Positions 7,502 through 16,500 of a stretch of DNA of 39,352 bases are shown in pieces (position 1 is the stretch's first letter; every line of letters starts with the position of its first letter). Where the stretch lies: NCBI GenBank assembly GCA_010692635.1, contig JAAHGL010000054.1, forward strand, positions 1 through 39,352, written 5' to 3'. The notes under the pieces were generated by a model, which was not told the origin of the DNA, ran no database searches, and saw nothing but the letters and a program-made list of their open reading frames with translations. The stretch is from Symploca sp. SIO2C1 (GTDB taxonomy: Bacteria > Cyanobacteriota > Cyanobacteriia > Cyanobacteriales > Coleofasciculaceae). Both the position numbers and the translations under genes were made by a program.

Positions 7502-10500
7502 ATGTCCATATTTAATTTCTTTGCCAAAAAGGGCAAAAAGTCTGACCAAAACGAGTCAGAAACCTTTATCCTTGAACCCATTCTTACTCCTAGTGGTTTA
7601 CTTGATGGGGGAGACGATATACTAGACCCGACATCCTTAGATGTAGACCCAATAGATCACCTGGATAACGGGGATATTGACGATCTAACTGCTGTAGCAG
7701 ATATTCCCCTTGATGATATCGAACCGATAGATTTTATTGATAATCTAGATTTATCCTCGACCTTTGAATCGGGTTACTTCACTGTAGGAGACAGTGGTGA
7801 AGTTACGATCGATTTCCTCTTCGATAGTGGTAATTATAAAGGAGAGTTGGCGATTTTTAGTCTGGAGGGCATGGAGGATTTTGAACCGGGTTCGGAGGAA
7901 TTTATCCAAGAAGCTGCTAGTCGCGCTCTTTCTGATTCGGAGTTGGGTCATATCGTTATTAGGGACAAAACCGAAGGAGCTAGGTTTAGTGGGGAACTGG
8001 GGGAAGTAAATCGTAACTCGGGAGAATATTTAGGAGCCAAAACTTTCTCGATGGAGCCAGGGGATGAATTTGGCTTGATGTTAGTTCCTAATGGCAAAGT
8101 CCAGCAAGTATTTGATAACCCAGATATTGGGGGAGCAGTACGTCCTCTCTTCTCGATGGCTACTGCTAATCCTGATGATGCTTTCCATACGGGGCAGATT
8201 GCCGATGTTAGTGGTAATGGCAATATCTTTGTGATGGAAGATATGCGGGTGGATACTGGCTCTGACTATGACTATAATGACCTGATTTTCCAGGTAACTG
8301 GGGCAACGGGAGAGGCAGTAACTTTAGATGAGGTTATTGATCCGGATTTAGATTGGCGGGATACACCTTTAGGTCAAGAAATTGTTACCTATGGAGTACC
8401 GGAAGTTACTAATTCTGTTGCTGATTTCTCACTGACTCCGGAAGAACCGACTACGGCGGTTGACCTTTCTGCCATTTTCAGTGACCCCCAAAGCCAAGAA
8501 TTAGAGTATGAAATTGTTGCCGGTAATAGTGATAGTTTAGAAGTTAGTTTAGCAGGAGAAGAGTTAACTTTAACCCTTAAACCCCAATCCCAAACGGAAG
8601 TTAACGAAGTTGCTATCCGCGCTACAGATCCCGATGGCAACTCTATTGTTCACAGTTGGCAGGTTACCGTTAATCAGGTTAACCAAGAGTCTGTAGATAA
8701 TCTGGAAACGGCTCTAAATGATCTTGGTGGATTAATCGATGAACTTGATCTAGATGAATCTGATCTAGATGAACCCGATATCGAAGTAGAATTTGATCAA
8801 GCGATCGCTAAAATTGAAACAGCACTAGAAGAAAATCCGGAACTAATCGAACTTCTAGATGAACCGGAAAGCCTCACCCAACTAGGTTTAAGCGAAGCAG
8901 CAGTAGAGACAGTAACCACAATCCTCCAAAGTGAGGAAGTTGGGGAAGCCTTAGGATTACCTGTTGATTTAGAGTCGGCTTTGGGCAATCCCCAAATTTT
9001 AGACCCCTATCTGATTAATGCTACTGAAGCCGCAGAAATTCTTCCTGAAGGTGCCTCTCAACCGGTAGTTGGTTTCCTGGATTTTACTGGGGAACATGGG
9101 GACAATGTGGTTGAAGCCTTTACTTATATTAATGATGCCGCTGATTACCAAACCCTACCCATTAATGATGGTAATTGGGCAGAGCAGTTAACCCAATTTG
9201 TGGATCAACTCCAGGAAGCGGGGGAAGAAAGGGGTATTGTTAATCTTAGCTTTGATTTAACTCAAGTAGATGAGGTTGGTCAAACTACCCGTTATGATAT
9301 TACTCCAGAAGAACAGTTGGCTCTCAATTATGCTCGGGAAAATAATGTTTTGCTGGTAGTCGCCTCTGGTAATACGGGAGGCAGGATGTCTGGCTTGGGA
9401 GCCGCAGCGGTAGATTTTGATAATATTATTACCGTCGGAGCTGTTAATTCCTGGGAAGAAGTAACGGATTATTCTAGTAGGGGAGAAGGGTTAACTTTAG
9501 TTGCTCCAGGAGGAGAATTTAAAAATGACCCTGATGCCTTTGTCGGTACTTCTCGTGCATCTTCCTACGTAACTGGTGCGGCATCTTTGGTTTGGGCGGC
9601 TAATCCTGAACTCAGTTATCTACAAGTTAAGGAACTACTGGTTTCTACAGCTACGGATTTAGGGCCAGATGGTTGGGATGCAGATAGTGGAGCAGGATTA
9701 CTAGATGTTACCGAAGCCATTTTAGCAGCTAATTTAGTGGTCTCAAGTCCTGTCCTGCCAGAAGATGTTAAGCCCAATTACCAACCCTTTAGCGGTCAAG
9801 GTCGAGTAGAATTAGGAGCAAGACCGGCATCGGCGGCAACAGAGGCAGCTATTGCTCAGTTAGCAAATAATCAAAACCAGTTAATTGACCAATGGACGGT
9901 TTTATGGCTCTTGGGTAATCCAGAGTTAACTGTAGATGAGTTAAAAACTGAAGTTGACGAGCAAACTACTACTGCCCTAGATAGTTATCAACAAGTTAGC
10001 ACCACAGCCAAGATTACCACTGCTCAAAGCCAACAGCTAGCTGAAGCTCTGAGTCTGGCTACTAATCATAATTATATAGAACAGAGTAGGTTACAGGAAA
10101 TACTAACCAGACAGCAACAATTGCAGCAGCTGTTACTTGAGTTAACCGAGCAACAAACTTCCCTAGAACAATTTAGCGAACAGCAACAGGCTCAACTGGA
10201 AGCTAATATTGTTGAAGTAGAAGAGGCTCTGAGCCAAACTACAGAGAAATTGGCTTACCTTCTCGTTGATCCTCAAACCTTGGTTCAGGATACTACTTCT
10301 CTACGACAAACTGCCCAGGAACAACAACAATTAGCCCAGAACTATCGCCAACAAGCTGCTATTTTCCGACAAGAACAACAGAACCATCAGGCATTAGCAC
10401 AGCAGCACGAGCAACAAAGCAGGAAATGGCAAGTTATCAGTAACGATAGGGGTGTTTTTAGTTGGAAAAAGAAAGAAAAATATGGTTGGGTAACTGATCC

Positions 10501-13500
10501 TCAACAAGTTAAGCTTCAGCAACAGGAACAATGGCAAGCAGATATTGCTGGAGAAAATGCTCAGTTACTGCAACAATTGGCTCAGCAGTTGGCACAACAG
10601 GCTAGTTCTTTAGCAGCCTATGCTGATGAGCTCGAAGCTAACGATTTCTCCAATCATCAAGGAAACGCTGCTGATGCAGGAGAAATTTTAGCAGAATTGC
10701 GATCGCAATTGGCGAGCCAACAACAATTAGCCGAGACTTATTGGAACCAAGCCGAGTTAGCAGAGAAACGCCGTCAGCAAAATCAACAACAGGCGGATTG
10801 GCATCAGGAACAGAGTCGCCGTTGGGAGGTGGTTGGTACTAAGAATAAACGCTCTGGTAAGGACAAGAAGATTTATGGGTGGGTAGACTATCCCGAACAT
10901 ATTCCTGCCAGGGATCAAGCACAGCAACAAGCTAATATTGCTGCGGCAGAAATTCCCTTATTCCAACAATTAGCTAGTCAGGCTCAGCAAGAGGCGGCAG
11001 AACTACAAAAACAAGTAGACAGGTTAGAAACTCAGCTACAGGAAGATTGGCCAGAAATTAAACAGGGTATCGAATATGAAATTGCTGCCTATCGCCAACG
11101 CCTCCAAGCAGAGGAGGATTTACTACTTACCACCACGATTAAGAATGAGCAGGATTTAGCTAAACTCTTCTTACAAATTCACCAAGCTGAGGAGGAGTTA
11201 CAACAACTGGAAGGGGAGAGAATTCCTGCACAAGAGGCGAAAGCTCAGGCAACCCAAGAGCGTTTAACCGCAGCTCAAGCTGAATGGCAAGAACTGCAAA
11301 AAGCACAAGCAGAAGCACAGGTGAAACTCCAAACTTTCCTAGAAACTTCTGGTTATTTCTTACCCTATCAGGAGCGTTTAGAGGTAATCGAACAGATTAT
11401 TTTCCAATTAGAAGCAGAGAAGGTACGTTTGACAAGTATCCAGCAGGTAAACAATGCTGTTGATTCTCCCTTGTCCTCTGTTTTAGAAGAAATTGACCAA
11501 GAACTGCAATGGGCTAAGCTACAACAAGATAGCTTTAATTTAGCAGCCGCTGGTTCTCCTGAAAGGCTCGAACTTGCTGCTCTGATTACCGCTTTAACTG
11601 AGCGGCAAGACTCTGCAACTAATACCCTACCTTTGCAGCAGTATATCGACTACCTCAAGCAAATTGAGACCAATAGTACCAATCTTCTCACTGGATTTGA
11701 TAACCTTAGCGATCGCTTGGCGGATTCTCAACTCGAAAAAGATTTTGTTGAGGAGACTCTAAGCCGGTTAAACCGAGAATATCGTGACTTGGGTTTGGAA
11801 AAAGCAGATATTGAGTCCTTAAAATTTATCCCCGATTTACTTACCGATACGGAAGCAGAACGTACTCAACAACAGACCCTCCTCCAGAATTATCATACCC
11901 AAATTAGCGATGCCTATGGGATAGCTGATGACTGGGAACAACAGCGACAACAACACCAACAAAATGCAGCTGATTGGGAGAGCCAAATTAATACTTGGGG
12001 TATTGTTAGTTATCGCAAGAGTGGTAAGAAAAAGGTGCCAGTTTATGGTAATATTTATAATCCCCAAGCAGAAGCCAATCGGGATGCCGAATTAGCAGCA
12101 GCAGCCAATGCATTACAACAACGAGACCTTGCTACTCAACAGGCTCAGGCACTAGCAGCTAATTTACAACCGCAAATTGCTACTACTAAAGCAGAGATTG
12201 CTCAACTAGAGCTGAAATTAGAAGTATTACCAGAGACTCTGCAACAAGGTACTACGACTAAATTACCAGACCAAATTACCAATAAAGACCAAGAAATTGG
12301 TGATACTCTAGCAGCTATTGCCCAAATTCAAGCCCAAATCGCTACACTCCAGGGTCAATTAACCGATACTGAAGCTGCTGAGGTAAACAAACAAATAGCA
12401 ATTGAGGAACAAGAACTTGCGATCGCGAATGCTCAAGAGCAGATTGCTAATATTAAAACAGAAATTGCCCGTCAGGAAAAGGTTCTTGAACTCGAAGCAG
12501 AACAAGAAGCGGCTCTGAATCAAGCAGAATGGTACGAACTACAAGCAGCAGTTCATTGGGAACAGAGCCGTAAAAATGGCCCTACCTGGGAAGAAGAACA
12601 AGTTACCTATGAACGAGATTGGAAAGGCAGACAGCAAAAGAAAATAGTTACCATTACCCACACTGATCACGATTGGATTATTTGGGATAATTACACCAAA
12701 TTAGCTGCCCAACTTCGCCAGCAAGCAATAGATACCCAAGCAGAAATTGATGAACTAACTACAACTGGTGCTGCTAGTCAAGCACAAATCATTACTTTAC
12801 AAGCAGAGCAACAGTCCAGGGAACAGCAAGAAGAGGCACTAAAAACTGAATTAAAGACATTCCAAGAAGAATTAAACGCACTCCAACAGGAAATTGATAA
12901 CTTAAATGGGCAAATTGTTCAAAACCAAGATCAACTCCCTGGGTTAAACGAACAACTGCAAACCCAACAACAGGAAAAAGAGATTTTAGAGGAACTGCGA
13001 TCGCTACAGCAGCAGTTACTAGATAAAATTGAACCTAAGCTCACAGATAAGTATCAAGAACTTGACCTAGCCGAACAGTATTTGCAGCAAGTTAGTGCCA
13101 ATATCAATCGCCTGGAGAGCCGTTTAGATTTACTCAATCGAGCAGAGCAACTAGAAGCTAAATACCAAGAGCAACAACAGCAATGGCAAGCAGCAGCTAT
13201 AGACCAAACTGATGCTATTGAGGCATTAATCGCTACTCGCGAACAAGGAAAAGCCGATCGGGAAGAGCTTCTAACCTTGCGATCGCAGCTTAACCAAGTT
13301 AACACCGAACTACAACCACTTCAAGCTTCTCAGGTACAAGTAGAGGAAGTACTCCAACAACAACAGGAAGCATTAGCTTTAACCGATCTACAACTGGGAA
13401 CTCAACAGCTACAGTTACAGAGTTTAGCAGAGCAAGATGCTCCCCTACTAAGCGCCCAGCAGTATTTCCTTAACCTAGCTGAGCAAAAACGCCAGGAAAT

Positions 13501-16500
13501 TTGGTATTGGGAAAATGGGACTTGGAAATATAGTGAACAAAATGCCAGGGAATATCGGGAAGCCTTGGAAAATGCTTCCTTAGCAGCCGATAGTCGCAAC
13601 CAATTATGGCCTGCTATTACAGAAACTCGCCAGCGTATTGAAGAATTAGAAATTCAACAGGCTCAACAACAGCAGGAAGTTGAACAAAGCCAAGGGGAAC
13701 TAACGGTATTAAATGAGCAAATCCCGCCTCTAGTTACTCAAGCTATCAACCTAGAAATCCAAATTGCTCCCATTGCTGCACGTATAGCACCTTTAGAAGA
13801 ACTAGAAAGGCAGCAAGTTGAAGAGTTCAATACGGCAGTAGCAGCAGCCCAAACTTTAGCCAGTAATCTGGATCAAACTACCAAAGAACAAGTCCAAGCA
13901 CTGCGACGGTTAATTAGCTTTGGTATTTTAGCCGCTGAATCCGATCTCGATTTCTTCCCCTTAGAAGTTGAACCCAAAATTCAGGAGTTTATTCAACAAC
14001 TCCAGGAACGCAGTCTCGATTTTACCAATCAAAGCCAACAGTTAAATCAACTTATTGCTGATTGGCAACAGGATTTAGACTTAACTACAGATGATTTAAG
14101 CCGTCAAGGGATTACTGCGCAGATTTTACAAGCTCAAAACCAGTTAGCTAATCTCCAAACCTGGAAAGAGGAAAATGATACGGCAGTGGCGGAGTTGGAG
14201 GATTATTTAAACCAAGCCCATCAAGCTTTGGAATCTTTGCGGTTAGAGCAAGAACTAGAAGTTCGCCAAGCTTTAGAAAATAACCAGAAGCGGCTACAAT
14301 CCCTCCAAGCACAACTGCAATCAGAAAACGCCGCTGATGCAGCATTAGAGGCTGATTCAGTCCTAGGTTATACCCAATTAAACCAGCAGATACTCCAAGA
14401 CTTAGAACAGGTAGCCGAGACTTGGACTCAAGATTGGCAAGAGGGTCATAACAAAACCAAGGAGTTGGGAGAAGAACAAGAAAATCTGTCCCAATCCGTA
14501 GATGAGTTAATTGCTTATATCGAAGCTAACTTTGCCGATCCTCACAGTGAGTATCACCTAAACGAGACCCAATTACAAGAAGCGATCGCTACTTTAGGAG
14601 TTTTGGCCTTTAAGCAAGATACCTCACAGCAATCGGTTATAACTACAGAGCAGGAAATCGCTAAACTCCAGCAGCGTATCGAGCAAGATGCCGCCTTATG
14701 GCAGGAAATCGCACCTATTGCTACCCGGTTTGGGGTTGAATCTGAGCAGCTCAAAGAATATTTGCCTAAGTACGAAGCAATTCAGAACTTTACCAATCCA
14801 CAAGTAGCTCATATTCCTGACTTGCGGGAAGAGGTTGCTGCCTTAGAAACCCAAGCACAGGAACTTGAAGAGGCTTCCCCCAATTTGCCGAAACTACCTG
14901 AACTTAAAGAGCGTTTAGAAGAGCTGGAAAAAGATTGGGAGGAGAGTTTTGGCAACCCCTGGGAGCCAAATCCGAAGCACAAAATTAGTAATAATAACAA
15001 CCAGGCTTTCGGTTCTATATGGGCTAATTTAGGTACTAAGACCAAAACACCTGTCGCCTCTTCAACCAGTACTGTAGACCATCGTTATTATAGTGATGCA
15101 CTCAAGAAGTTTTACGATCCTTACGAAGATAAGTTTTACCAACCAACTAATAACCTATTTTCTGCTTCTGCTGTTGAGCCCTACAATGTAAACAATTCAT
15201 TCTTGAGTAATATCTTTGGTAAGCCTTATCTAGACTTCAAAATCTATTCTCTACATCAAGAAATAGAGAAGTTAGAACAGAAGGCAGATGAAGTAGAGGA
15301 ATTAAAGGAGAAAGCCTCAGACATTCAGCAACAGGCAGATGAGGAATTTAATACTGTCCTCCAAGCCTTGCGCCGTTCTTTCCTCGCAGATTATCCTGAT
15401 AATGGTACGGCTGTTACAGTTTTGGAAGAAGAAACTGCTTATGGACGCGGTGAGTATCAGAACAAATTTGAGACAGCCAAAGCCAAACAAGCAGAAAATA
15501 CAGCCGCAGCCGCAGCAGCTTTGGCTCAAGCAGATTGGTATGAACAACAAGCCGCTTACCACTTACAGATTAGTCAGCGTTTAGGGCCAGATAAACAACA
15601 AGCAAGTTGGACAGAGGAGCGGGTTACTTGGAGACGAAATAGCAGCGGTAAGAAGAAAAGGCATGTTGTTACCATTACCCACTTTAACCACGATTGGATT
15701 ACTTGGGATAATTACACCAAATTAGCAGCCCAACTTCGCCAACAAGGAGCTGATTTACTCAAGGAAGTTCAAGAAGAGCGAGAAGCGAAGGAAAGGTGGG
15801 AACCTCTAGCTAACCAATGGACTGATGCCCATAATGCGGTGCAACAAGGGGAGCCATCAGTAACAGCAGCCAGGAATTTACTCGAACAACTGGAAACGGA
15901 ACAGGAATCTATCCCCCAAGACAAGGCACAGTTATCCCTCTTTGAACAACTGCTACCTACTCTCCAACAACAATTAGCCCAAGCTCAACAGGAAGCCGAT
16001 GCCGCTAATGCTAAAGTCCAACAAGAGTGGGCAGAATATGAGCCAGCAGCTACAGAATATCAGCAAGCGATCGCGGCGGTGTTAGAACAGCGTGGCGAAT
16101 TAGACAACCAATCCCAAGCAACCCAGAACCAATTAGCAGAAGTAGAAAAGTGGGTAGAGCAGCAGAGTATTGCCTTGGGTACAGAAATTACCCAGGTGGA
16201 GGAACTGCAACAAGTCCTCCAGGCAAGGCATCAAGCCATTGAAGCACAAATTATCGAGTTGGTAAACCAGGGAGTAACAGTTGATGTCATCGATGAATTA
16301 AATGCTAAACAGGCACAACTCCAAACATCTTCCCAGTTATTAGAGAACAAGGCTACTGTTTTAACCAGCCAACAAGCAGCTTTAACCCAGAAACGTATCC
16401 TCCTCACGGCACAAAATGAAGTAATAATTGCTGAACAACGTTTAGTAGATGCCTATCTCAACAGTCCCGGTGATGTGGAGGCACTCCAACAGCAACTACA

